NCBI GenBank assembly: GCA_965240325.2
Contig: OZ251228.1
Coordinates: 1,426,001 to 1,490,000, forward strand
DNA from: Rebecca billardiae RCC1528
Lineage: Eukaryota > Haptophyta
Direction: 5' to 3'
Length of the DNA stretch: 64,000 nt
The translations under genes were made by a program, and so were the position numbers. Positions 10,586 to 20,938 of this stretch are shown in pieces. The notes beneath the pieces are model-generated. The model was not told the origin of the DNA. It ran no database searches and saw only the letters and a list, made by a program, of their open reading frames with translations. The stretch's first letter is position 1; the number at the start of each line of letters is the position of its first letter.

Positions 10586-13500
10586 CTACAGCTCCGAGAA
10601 GAATTGGAGCATTGCGTCGAGCGAGTACTCCGTCCTCAGCAAGCGGTCGAGGAGCGGTAGCCGCTGCACCACGTTGATGCCCCTGAACTTGTACTTGTCG
10701 ATGTACAAGTCCACGACGATGTTGATCAGATAGTCGAGCTGTCGCGGCATCTGCGCAAACTCCGAGCGGATCGTTGCCGCGTTGGCGAGGATGTCGAGGT
10801 AGCTCGGGTCGAGGAAGGAGACGTCGTCCTCCTGCTGCTCAATCTCCTTGAGCGTGTCGATCAGCTTCACCTGCGCGCGGGCGAGGGCGCGGCGGCGCAC
10901 GCGCCGACGGCGGCGGCTCGACGCCGTGTGCGCGCGCATGCGCGCGCGCGCGGCCGTCGCTCTGCGGTGTGCCGGGCATGCGCGCTCGCTCGCGCGCGCG
11001 CACCTTGTGTGAGAGCGAGTTCTGGTAGCCGAGCATCGGGTGGATGAGCTTGAGCATGTGCACGACCGCCTCGTCCTTGACGTCGTACGCCGTCTTGATC
11101 TGCACCTTGCGCTGCGTCGCCTCGCGGCCGATCATCTCCTTGAGCGTGGTGAGCGTCGTCAGGTTGTCCGACCTGAAGGTCGCGTCCCCCTTGCGGTAGC
11201 TCGCGAACAGGAAGGTTCCGAGAAACGTGCTGCGGAACACGTAGGACACCTCGTCCTCCTGCACGCGCTCGGGCACCTGCGGCGGCCCGGGCGCGGCGCG
11301 CGTGGCAGGGCGGCGCGTGTGGGCGGGCAGCGGGCGGGCGCGGCGGCGTGCCCGCGCGGCGCGAGCGGCGCGGACGGCGGCGCGCTCGTCGCGCGCGCCG
11401 CCTCCGCCCGTTCCTTCCGCGTGCGGATGGATCGCTGGCGGGCGGCGCCACACCTCTGGTAGAGCCATCACCACCCACGAGTGCATCTCCGCGAGCGAGA
11501 AGCTGCCGGTGAGGCGGAGCTCGGACATCGGCCGCGTCGACGCGTCCTCCGGCACGACCTGCAGCCGCCGGTGCAGCGAGAGCGGCCGGATGGAGTAGGA
11601 GGCCGCCTGCGCCGTCTTGGGCTGTCCCTTAGGGACCACGTACGCCTGGCGGCGGCGCGGCGCGGCGAGCGCGGCGCGAGCGGCGCGGCGCGGCGAGCGC
11701 GGCGCGAGCGGGGCGCGCGGAGGCGGTCGGCATGCATCGCGCGGCGCGGGCGCGGGGCGGGGTCGTGCGCGCGCGCGCGCGCGCGGGCAGGCGCCGCCGC
11801 CGCCGCACCTGCAGGTTGCCGTACCGCCCCTCGATCGTGCGCAGCCGCACCTCGATGCGCGTGGACTTGTCTGTCACGCGGTAAGTCGCGAGGAGCGAGT
11901 TCGCCTGCCCGACCGTGCGGCTCACGATCGCGCTCGACTCGTCGCGCCCCGCGATCTCGCCGCCGGCCTCGAGCTGCATCGAGTCGAGCACGTCCATCGG
12001 CACGTCCGACTGCAGCAGCACGAAGTCGAGCGGCTTCGACAGCTCGATCGAGAGCCGGTAGCACGCCTCGTCCTCTGCGAGGGCAAACGTGTCGCGCAGC
12101 TTGACGTCTGCCTGGACGGCAATCATGTCCTCGGAGATTTGGGACATGTACCGCGCCTTCTCCTGCTCGATGCGCGCGGCGGTCGCCTCGATCTCCTTGC
12201 GCATCGCGCGCACGCGCTTGTCCAGCGCCATCTTCTTCGGGTCGGCGCCCGCCGCGATCGCCGCCTGCTCCGCCTTGGCCTCCTTGTCAGTCATCCGGAT
12301 CGACTTGACCGATTTGAGCACGCCCTTGGCGCGCTCGAGCTTGCCCACCTTCTCGCCCTCGTCGTTGTCGGCGGCGGCGCCGTCGTCCGGCTCGCCGGTG
12401 AAGTCGATCTGCGAGGAGGGCTCGGAGGAGAAGGAGAGGATGTGCCCCGAGTACGTCGAGACCACCACCTCGTCGAAGCTCGGCGAGTTCACCAGACCGG
12501 CGTGCACGGCCGTCACCGAGCCGACCAGCGCCGACTCAAAGCACAGCTTGGGCTCCTCGGCCACGTCGAAGGAGAAGACCTGCACCGTGCCGTCGTCGCG
12601 GCCGATGAGCAGGTCGTTGGTCCCGTCGTGCGTGATGTCGTGCGACGAGATCGCCGTCACGCCCCCGCGCCGCGTCGCGCTCTTCGCGCCGAGCGCGCTG
12701 AGCGAGCGACCGCCTACCTGCCACCCGCGCCGCATGGCGTTCTCATCGAGCAGCAGCTGGCCCACGATCCCGTTCTCCGTGCCGTACACGAGCTCCGCGC
12801 CGGGGCGCGCGGCGGGGTTCTTCTTCTGCGCGGCGCTCGGCGCCGCCGGGTTCGGGTCGAGCGTGTTGAAGTTGAGCAGGTTGCTCGCCGTGCCCGCCTT
12901 GGACGAGTGCTGCGCGATCGTGAGCACGGGGCCGTCCACCGTCCCCTCATACATGATGTCCGAGTCGTGCAGCACGCGCACGGTGCGGTCCTGGCAGCCG
13001 AGCACCGGGTTGGGCTCGAGCGCGCCCGGGGTGACGTACACGGCGACCAGGTCGTTGATCCGGTCGTTCGCCATCAGGAAGTGCGCGTCCTTACAGTCGC
13101 TGCGCGCACGCAACACCCAGCACGCGGAGCGCACACGCGCACGTGCTCGTGTGAGCCGCGGCGGCGCGCGCACAGCGCGCCCCTCTGAGGCGCGGCGCGC
13201 GCGGCGCGGCGCGGCGGCCGCGGGACGCACCGGAAGTGGTTGTAGATGTACTCGCCGCCCGTGTAGATGTCCTCGTTCAGCACGAACATCGAGCTGATGT
13301 CCTCGGAGAGGTTGGTGTTGAACTTGAGGAACTCCTTGCCCTTTCGCGACCACGCCTTGATGGTCTGCCCGGCGGCGGCGAAGATCTTGTCGCGCTCGTC
13401 GAGCGTGCCGCCGAGGTCGATGCACGACACGCCCTTCTCCATCGTCCCCTTGAAGACCACACTCACGTCGCCGCGCTTCATGCCGAACACGCTCACCGAG

Positions 13501-13631
13501 CCGGACCGGTCACCCACGACGACCTTCTGCGTCTTGCCGGGGTTCTTCTTGCCCAGCGGGAGCAGGCGAAGGGACTTGCGGCTCGTGGTGTCCACATTGA
13601 CCAGGTCGATGCGCGTGAGCGAGAGGTCCAT
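10586..13631 (-). CDS. BBS7: BBS7, BBSome subunit
   Basis: Five exons on the minus strand: 13631-13231, 13099-11809, 11645-11454, 11276-11004 and 10870-10586, giving about 813 residues (animal BBS7 is about 715). All introns are GT-AG. The first crosses an arginine codon so that the protein reads YNHFRDCKDAHFL; the other three are phase 0. Family landmarks occur in order: an N-terminal beta-propeller opening MDLSLTRIDL with TQKVVVGDRSGSVSVFGMK, then DLLIGRDDGTVQVFSF, VVSTYSGH, a coiled-coil linker, the gamma-adaptin-ear-like part (SFSLAEMHSWVV, SYRKGDATFRSDN), MLKLIHPMLGYQ, and a C-terminal helical region VDLYIDKYKFRGINV. BBS7 forms the BBSome with other BBS proteins and carries membrane cargo in cilia, so the organism should be ciliated. 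The exon 2 region contains extra residues relative to animals. Confidence 0.93.
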
Positions 13632-13930
13632 GGCCCACCTGAGCGCCCCGCGCCGCGCCCCACCGCGCGAAGCGCCGCCTGACGCTGGGCTGTGTGTAGT
13701 GAACGGCAGGCCAGCGGCTGAATCAGAAAATCCACGATGGCCGCCGCCGGGCCGGCGCCACCGAACTCACTCCACATGCCCCTGAGGCCACTGCTGTCGA
13801 CAAGTTTGCTTGCGTGAGCCAGCATGACCAACGAGCGACGTCATGGTCGGCCGAGTGTTTCGTAGAGCACCTCCAGACTGGCACAGACTCTGATCATCTC
13901 GCCTTTTCAGGTCTACTCTGCAGCCTGCCG

Positions 13931-14311
13931 TCACCGTTGAGGCTGCGGACCCGGCGGCGGCGGCGCTGCATCGGCAGAGTGCGACCGCACGGCTTGCACT
14001 CGCTCGAGCCCTGCGACGAAGCCGCGCTGTTGAGGGGTGCGCGTCTCCGCTGCGGCCGTGACAGCCGCGCTCGCCGAGTCCAGCTTGCGCAGCCCGAGGT
14101 CATCCAGCTCCTCCTTCGCCATCAGGTTGTGGTCCATCCGGCAGGTGAGGTACGCGGCAACCTCACGGCGGCACTTGAGGCTCTCCATGCCACTCTCGCG
14201 CATACATTTCATGTAGGCCTCCATCGCGGCCTTGCACTCCGCCTTGTGGTCGAGAGGAAAAGAGCCCTTGTCTGGCGGCCGCCCTGGGGCTGACTTCGAG
14301 GGCTGCGCCAT
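13931..14311 (-). CDS. COX19: COX19-like twin CX9C assembly factor
   Basis: About 126 residues from the ATG at 14311; the longer upstream frame has no ATG. Residues 10-25 read RPPDKGSFPLDHKAEC, the diagnostic COX19 opening. Two CX9C motifs follow (C-KAAMEAYMK-C and C-RREVAAYLT-C) and form the disulfide-bonded coiled-coil-helix-coiled-coil-helix fold. COX19 works in the mitochondrial intermembrane space in cytochrome c oxidase copper delivery and assembly; import normally uses Mia40. The C-terminal 50 residues are an alanine/proline-rich extension with no counterpart in the short yeast protein. It is head-to-head with UNC119, 189 bp apart, probably sharing a divergent promoter. Confidence 0.9.
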   Translation of the reverse strand: MAQPSKSAPGRPPDKGSFPLDHKAECKAAMEAYMKCMRESGMESLKCRREVAAYLTCRMDHNLMAKEELDDLGLRKLDSASAAVTAAAETRTPQQRGFVAGLERVQAVRSHSADAAPPPPGPQPQR

Positions 14312-14500
14312 CGGGAGGGCTGACGAGCGTGAAGGACGCCACGCTGGCGTAGACGTCTGCGTTTTGCACTGCAAGATGGCGGCGCGCGACACAGTACTTG
14401 TGCGGGTATTTGTCCATCAGAGCTCAGCACGAGCTGCGGGGTGTGCGTGGGGGACAACGGCCCGCGCGCATCGAGGCTCGCCTGCGCGGTTTCGCGCACC
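14312..14500. promoter_or_regulatory. Divergent COX19/UNC119 promoter interval
   Basis: Only 189 bp separate the COX19 and UNC119 start codons, so both promoters and 5' leaders must lie here. No TATA box or recognised element is visible. The call is by position. Confidence 0.35.
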
Positions 14501-15412
14501 ATGCCGGAGGAGGGGACGCGTTTGACGGCCGACGAGGTACTGCAGCTCAATGAGCCGACACAAGGTGGGCCCCTGCGCGCCTGTGGCCTGCTCAAATCCG
14601 CCGGGTCCGTGCGCGGGCTGACAGGTCAGCACCGCACACGGCCCTCCCCTCACGCGTGCGGCGCAGGGTACCTATGCCCGCTCAGCGCGAATCGCTACAA
14701 CATCCGTTTCAACTCATTCAAAGTGCGCGACTTCGACTCCAACACCACGCTCTTCGAGGTGAGTGCACCACCGATCGACGACGACGCCATCATCCCAGAC
14801 GACCTCACGCCAGAGGAGGAGGATCAGATCAGATCCATCCGGTACCAGTTCCCCGCCACGATGCTCTCGCTGAAGCGCATTGGTACAACGTATGTGCCTC
14901 GCTGCACCCCAGCGCGCGCCGCCCGACCCTGCCGCTTCCGGACCCCTCTCGCGGCGCGCGGCTGTGCGCGCCTCGCGCGGTGTACTGACGCGCTCGCCGC
15001 CTCCGCGCGTTCCGGCTGCCACCACACAGCTTGGAGTTCTCGGTGGGGCCCGAGGCTCTCCCGACGTTCAGGATGATCGAAAGGTGCGCGTGCGCGCTCG
15101 CCCGCCAGCCGGCCGCCTGCCCGTCGCTCACATGCCGCGCACCGCCCCCCCCGCCCCTCCCGCCTCCGGCTCTCCCGCGTGCGCAGGCACTACTTCCGCG
15201 ACCGATTGGTGCGCTCTTACGACTTCGACTTTGGCTTCTGCATCCCGAACAGCACGAACACGTGGGAGGCGATCTACGACGTGCCGGCGCTTGAGCCCTC
15301 GATGAGGGAGGACATGCTGCGCTGCCCATACGAGACGACCTCCGACAGCTTCTACTTTGTGAATGATGAGCTGGTCATGCACAACAAGGCGTCCTACTCC
15401 TACTTCCACTGA
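14501..15412 (+). CDS. UNC119: UNC119 lipid-binding chaperone
   Basis: Four exons: 14501-14564, 14667-14889, 15030-15083 and 15187-15412, about 188 residues. Splicing is supported by restored family motifs across every junction: GYLCPL, then [57 protein letters not shown] and [21 protein letters not shown] split over exon ends. The fold is the PDE-delta/UNC119 immunoglobulin-like beta-sandwich. It binds myristoylated N-termini and delivers such proteins to cilia, where ARL3-GTP releases them. The sequence is nearly complete relative to animal UNC119 but lacks its long disordered N-terminus. The first intron (102 nt) is stop-free in frame, so a retained-intron form would add 34 residues. It lies 1 kb from BBS7, another ciliary cargo gene. 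Confidence 0.94.
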
Positions 15413-17371
15413 GCCTTGTAGCTTGGGCGCGGTGCGGGGCAAGGGCTCCCCAGCGGCGCGGAGAGGCCATTCGCATGGATCGCCGGCGGAGAGGAGATGG
15501 GTGAATCTCAGGGGCGGCAATCGCTCGGCTGCTCTTTGCTGGCGATGACGCGCTCACTGGCCGTGCTCGGGTGCCATGGGCTGCGCACGGGGCAGCTTCC
15601 GAGCTTCGTCCAGTTCCACGTGCTCAGAATCAGATCTAGCTGTGCACAGCTCGGCCGCTTCCGGATTGAGCTCGCTCACGGGTCGTGGCCTGATGAGGGG
15701 CGTTGGCCGCCCCGTCGAGTACCACGCGAGTGCCACCTGTGACCTGGACACGAAGACGAACTCCTCGGGCCGCGCATGGCGCCGGCGGCACAGCCTGCCC
15801 CCCCGTGCCGTGGCCCGCGCCGGCCGCGGGCACCGCGGCCCGGGGCCGACGCCAATCCTCACTCGCTCGCCAGCGTCGCCGCCGGGTGTCCAGCGCGCAC
15901 GGCCGCGCCGCGGGCCGCGGGGCGGGGGCCCCTGCTTCCCCGAGCTCCGCGGACCATCAGTACTCAGTCAGGCCGCGTGGCGGTGGCTGACTCGCTGAGC
16001 CGTGCAGCGTGCTGTAGTCAGCTACGGGTGATACATGTATCTGCTGAGTAATCATCGGACGGCGCCGACAGGGTTTGCCAGGCAGCTGCCGACGGGCGGG
16101 CTCGCAGCCGGCGGCGGCTGGCCGGGGCGCACGCGGCACCGGTCCGACGGAGACAGCTACTGCTAGACAGAGCAGTGAGTCACAGAGTCCGACTCTGACG
16201 CGGCTACGGCTAATGATGTACGTACTAGCTGAAGCTAGCAGTAGTTAGATGCATGATGTACATAATTATAGATGAATCCGCCATCCGGGTCGTCGCGTGA
16301 TGCTCCGACTACTGCTGGCGTACTACGACTCGTTAAGAATAAGACGTAGTACCAGAGTCCAGACGCAGTAGACGGCGCGTAGACAGCCGTGCCCGTAGGC
16401 GTAGTTGAACCCGGACAGTCTGTCATAGTGTCATATCAAGTGTGCTCTGTCGTCGGACTAGCTTAATTCTACTACTATTATGATTGAAAGACACAGGCAC
16501 GATCCTGGCGCAGCTCTCCTGATTCGTCTGTGACGTCGTAGTGCGGTACTGGTCGAAGCTTGCAGCAGTGGTGGCGTGACTGTGAGCACGTTATGTTGAT
16601 GTTGTTCAGTCGTCGTTGTTGACGTCGTCAGGCCCGCCCTGAGGAAGTGCGACAGCAGTTCCGACACGGATCACTCACGATCAAACCGAACGGCGAGAGT
16701 CACGGTTTCTATAACATCACGGTCACGGACTTGACGAACTAGTTCGCGTAGCTAGCTTGGGTTCCGCGTCCGTCGGGCCTGGACTCTGCCAGTGCCGCTG
16801 CGGCCGCCGTGCCGGGACCGCGTCAGCGTGCCGGCGTGGCCCGCGCCCGCTGCACTCGGACTGACTGATATATGTCTGACTCAGGCCATCAGTCACAATG
16901 CCAGAGTCAAAAGTTATTATATACGCGATATTTGTATTTCGGTAACGCCCCGGTGACGACTGACGGGTCCGTCGGCGTCTGATGGTGATGACGTACCGCT
17001 GTCAATCTCGCCTGCCTGAGCTGTGTGCGTCTCTTATTCTTAGTAAACTGTAACTGTGTCTGTGGCTGTGCCATGCACTTGCAGCCGATCGTCAATCTTT
17101 ATCTTACGGAATTCTAGTATTAAGTAATTTCGATAGTGTTTATGTTAATAAGTTGTTCAACTACTTCGGTCTGTCGGATGGCATGATTCCCATATCTAAG
17201 CATCACAGAGTATGTAGTCAGTCAGGCTCTTCACACGAAGCGCAGCTGCACTATGACGTACAGTCTGCCTGTCGCGCCGCGTGCCGCGCAGCGCCGCCAA
17301 TCCCAATGGGCAACTTTGGCAATGCATCAACGACGACGTACTGTACGGCCGGTAATCAGTATTGAACTCTG
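15413..17371. other. Intergenic, no gene recognised
   Basis: No frame here has family resemblance or plausible codon structure. Positions 15420-15990 are GC-rich; from about 16150 the sequence becomes less GC-rich, with many short CTGAC/GTCAG motifs. A block around 17004-17040 (AATCTCGCCTGCCTG followed by AGCTGTGTGCGTCT) recurs near 22643, indicating an old dispersed repeat. Confidence 0.5.
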
Positions 17372-17713
17372 TCACTTCTTGCGTGAAGAGCGCTTGCCTT
17401 GACCCTTCTTTGGCGGCAGCTTGCCCGAACGCTCGCGATCGTTTAACCCTTGCACTTGCGCGTCGGAGATCGCGGCCAGGAGCTCTCGCTCGCCACCCTC
17501 AGCGAGCATGTGCCACAACACGTGCCGCTGCTGATTGCGGAACGTTGAATGCGACCATTGCTGCATCGACTGCTCCAGCTCCGGGCCGATGATCTTCTTC
17601 TTGAGGTACTTCCGTCCCGTTCGCTCGCCAGTGGGGTTGAAGAAAGTGCCAAATATGCGATGCCTCGCCTGCTGCACCGTTGTGAGCATGCGAGCGCGGG
17701 GAGCGGCAGACAT
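17372..17713 (-). CDS. MRPS33: Mitochondrial small-subunit ribosomal protein mS33
   Basis: A single-exon gene of 113 residues, ATG at 17713. The N-terminal half has the ARHRIFGTFFNPTGERTGRK segment that corresponds to the RLFGEV..PT.. core of mS33. The C-terminus is the hallmark lysine-rich end PPKKGQGKRSSRKK. Length is close to the human protein (106 residues). mS33 is a component of the mitoribosomal small-subunit head and has no bacterial homologue. Basic residues fit rRNA contact and mitochondrial import. It is divergent from the following gene with 237 bp between starts. The call rests on the two ends; the middle is less conserved. Confidence 0.8.
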   Translation of the reverse strand: MSAAPRARMLTTVQQARHRIFGTFFNPTGERTGRKYLKKKIIGPELEQSMQQWSHSTFRNQQRHVLWHMLAEGGERELLAAISDAQVQGLNDRERSGKLPPKKGQGKRSSRKK

Positions 17714-17950
17714 CGTTCGTCAGGCGGCGGCCCGCGACGCCACGAGTCGAGCAGATTTTCGACGATTTTCATCATCAGCATCAATTTGCTGATTAGATTT
17801 CTGTAGTTCCGCCGGACGGATGCAGGACTGATGCTGCACGTCGTCAGAAAAAATCGATTGCTGATGCTGCAGCCTGCAGCCCAGAATGTGTCGGTAGGCT
17901 GCGCGACTGCACGCTGACGTGCAAGTAACGGAGGGGTCGGGCAGACTACC

Positions 17951-18715
17951 ATGGCAGAGGTCTACCTCACGGCTTGCCGCGAATCGATTTGCTGCTGCCA
18001 CACACCGGAGAGCCTCTGTGAGTGTGTGTGCGCGCTCTGCAAGTCCCGGCGTTGGCAGCGCGTGACCGAGCGCAAGCTTGAGCGCCGGACGGCATCGCTG
18101 GAGCGCATGCGGCTGGTCGACTCGCCACAGTGGCATGTGCACGAGGCACGTGCTGGCTTCGAAGCTGCGCGGGCGCAGCGGGAGGAAGCACTTCCACTTC
18201 GTCTGAGCACGCCGCCAACAAAGCCATCCAATCGTGAGCTTGCCGAGCGCGCGCTCGCCTCGAACCCCACGCCACCGTCATCGCCTTACGTGATGCCAGC
18301 CCGTTCGCCGACATCGACGCCCGCAGCGACCCTTGCCTATGACGCCGTGCCGAGCTCCAACCTACCTTCACGGCCGGTGTGGTTGCCCTTCAGCTCAACT
18401 GTCAGCGAGTGGTCACCAAGGGCAAGCTCACCTGCCTCGCTTCGCCTGCCAAGCCCAGACGCGCCTCCGGGGCAAATGTCAGTCGACGCAGCTCGGATCG
18501 CGCCGTCACCGCCACCAGTCCGGGTGCTATGGCCTTCTGTCGGCGCGCAGCTGCGAGCACGCGAGCTTCATGAAGAGCGTGCCCGTACCGAGGCAGAGGC
18601 TCAGCTGGCTGTGAACGCTGCGCGAGCATTCATGGACAGCCAGATCGTCCGGCAGCCTCCACTTAGTCCGAGTCGCCCGGTGGCCGGTGACGAATCTGAC
18701 AACCGTCGACGGTGA
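17951..18715 (+). CDS. Hypothetical protein, Cys-rich N-terminus and disordered Pro/Ser-rich body
   Basis: A 254-residue ATG-started frame. Residues 9-30 contain seven cysteines (CRESICCCHTPESLCECVC) with no recognised zinc-finger spacing. The stretch at about 31-80 is basic and helical (RKLERRTASLERMRLVD). The middle is proline/serine/threonine-rich and probably disordered. Near residues 205-230 there is an acidic-basic helix (RELHEERARTEAEAQLAVNAARAFM). I do not recognise a family. Strong codon-position bias and head-to-head placement with mS33 favour a real gene. Confidence 0.45.
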   Translation: MAEVYLTACRESICCCHTPESLCECVCALCKSRRWQRVTERKLERRTASLERMRLVDSPQWHVHEARAGFEAARAQREEALPLRLSTPPTKPSNRELAERALASNPTPPSSPYVMPARSPTSTPAATLAYDAVPSSNLPSRPVWLPFSSTVSEWSPRASSPASLRLPSPDAPPGQMSVDAARIAPSPPPVRVLWPSVGAQLRARELHEERARTEAEAQLAVNAARAFMDSQIVRQPPLSPSRPVAGDESDNRRR

Positions 18716-19025
18716 CACTGTGTGAGCAGCCGCTGCTGTCGTAGTCATAGCTCGGTCAGCGCCTCTGCGCCGCGGGCCGCGCCGCCGCGCGGCCGCGCCT
18801 GTCAATCCCTTGCTGTCATGGCACTTTGAAATAATACTAGCTGGCGCAGTCACTCACGCAGTCTTATAGTGGCGCGCTGCCCTAGGCCTACACTGCCTAC
18901 ACTGCTGCTACATCATGCAGCAGCGTATTGCTGTCGTCAGCATCTATACTGATTCTACTTTCTACTTCTAGGAGTAAGGGTGGCTCGTCTGCTTCTGACT
19001 CTGACGAGTCACAGTCGTCACGCAC
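18716..19025. other. Intergenic, nothing recognised
   Basis: About 310 bp between two convergent genes. It contains short ACTGC/CTACTG reiterations around 18880-18960 and no other structure. Confidence 0.5.
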
Positions 19026-20938
19026 CTAGGAGTCGCCCTCGGGCTCGGTCGGCCCTGGCGGCGGCCGTAGGCGCGGGCTGTGCGGCCAGCTCAGCGTCGC
19101 CACACCCGCGGCTTTGGCGGCGGCGGCAGGCGCAGCTGCTGGCACCGAGGAAGCTCCAGAGGTGCGCGACCGCGACGATGCGTCGTCAGGCTGCTGGCTA
19201 CTCAGCTTGCGCCGGCCACCCTGCCCCGGGGGGCGGCACTCGCACACTCCCGGCGTGTTCTCATCTGCGAAGAGATCCTCGATCTGCTCGAGGCTCAACC
19301 CCATCGTCTCCGGCAGCGTGAGCCACAGCCACCCTGCGCCGATGACGCTGAACGCCGCGAAGAGCGAGAAGGCGCCGCCCGTGCCGAGCCGGTCGCACAG
19401 CGAGAGGAACGTGTTGGCGACGAGCCAGTTGAAGAGCCAGTTGCACATGGTCGCCTGGCCGACGGCGGCCGAGCGCACTTGCATGGGGAAGATCTCGCTG
19501 TTGACGACCCATGGGACGCCGGAGAGCCCTGCGCCGAAGGCGACGAGGTAGAGCATGAGCGAGGCGACTGCAAGCGCCGCCCACACGGCTCCGTCGAGGC
19601 TGAACGCGATGCTCATGCTGACCAGCGTGAGCACCACGCCGGCGGTCGAGCGCAGCGCGGTCTTTCGGCGGCCGGCGCGGTCCATCGAGTAGACAGAGAT
19701 GCACACGCCGATCAGCTGCGCCAGATTGCACCCCGCCGCGAGCCAGACCGCCACTTCGCGCGTGAAGCCTGCGTTCACTAGAATCGTGGCAGAGTAGTAC
19801 ATCACCGTGTCTGCGGGGCGGCGGCGTGCGTCGCGGGCGATGAGGGCAGCGCGCGGGGCGTGCGTCGCTCGCCGCGCGCGTGTGAGCAGCGGCGGCGCAG
19901 CCCACGCCGTGAGGGCGCGGAGGCGGCGAGGCGCGCATGCGTCGGGCGGCACGCACTGATGCCCGAGAGCTGGTTCATCGCCATCATGAAGATGCCGCAC
20001 ATGGCCGCGCGCCGCACCACGCGGTCCGTCCAGATGGCGCGCAGCTGCTGATACAGGTCGTGTGCGATCCGCGCGAGGGAGGCGCACACGTGCGCCGCGG
20101 CGTCGGCGTCGCCCGCGTCGGGCTCGTACGCGATCGACTCGCGCAGCTCATCGATCTCCGCCTCGACACGCGCGGCCGTGCGCACGAGCCTCAGCACCTC
20201 CACCGCGTCCGCGTCCCGCCCTTTCGCCACCAGCCAGCGCGGTGACTCGGGGAGGCTGAGGAAGCCGTAGAACTGCACGAGCGCAGGGAATGCGGCAAGG
20301 CCCATCGAGATGCGCCAGCCGCCGCACACGTGCACGAGCAGCCCGTTCGTCACGCCCGCCACGAGCTGGCCGGCGACGATGTTGAGGTCGTTGAGCACGA
20401 CAAACGTGCCGCGCGTCTCGGGCGGCGCGAGCTCGGCCGTGTACATCGGGACCGTGCCAGAGGCGAGGCCGATCGCGAGGCCGAGGAAGAAGCGCCCGAG
20501 CATGAGCCAGCCGAACGACTTCGCCGCGGCGATGATGCCGGCCCCCGCGGCGAAGAAGAGCGATGAGCAGATGACGACCGGCCGGCGCCCGTAGATGGCG
20601 TTGCCTGGCACGCCGAGAAGCGTGCCGAGCGCCGCCGCCGCGACGGTCGCCGAGACGACGAGCTCCACCTCGATCGTGCTCAGGCCGATGTCCTCGGCCA
20701 GCGCGACCAGCGCGCCGCTGACGACGCCCGTGTCGTACCCGAAGAGTGCCATGCCGAGGCAGCCGTAGAAGGCGACGCGGCGCATCGTGTGCCTGCTGGC
20801 GCCGTCGTCGCCGCGGGGGACGAGCAGCGGTTGCCCATCGGCAATGCGCGCCGCGAGAGCGCGCGCCGACTTCTCCGCCTCGGCCAGCGCGGAGTCGAGC
20901 CGCTGCGCGCCGTTGAGCGCGACCGCGACCGATGCCAT
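19026..20938 (-). CDS. MFS sugar-porter family transporter, inositol-transporter-like
   Basis: Two exons, 20938-19957 and 19810-19026, about 588 residues. The ATG at 20938 was chosen because the frame further upstream (to 21010) has no ATG. The 146-nt intron interrupts the asparagine of QLSGINTVMYYSATI, a signature of proton/myo-inositol symporters (SLC2A13/ITR type). Other sugar-porter landmarks are GYDTGVVSGAL in TM1, the GRFFLGLAIGLASGTVPMYTAE segment, PESPRWL after TM6, DRAGRR in the TM8-9 loop, and PETMGLSLEQIEDLF after TM12. Twelve membrane helices are expected. The C-terminal 80 residues are a disordered Ser/Ala/Pro tail. It probably imports inositol or a hexose across the plasma or vacuolar membrane; the substrate is inferred. 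Confidence 0.88.

Noticed and set aside
12660-12720. An extra short intron in BBS7 around WQVGGRSL
   Set aside because: A GTAGGC donor exists, but any acceptor would give an intron of about 36 nt, far shorter than the others; kept as coding.
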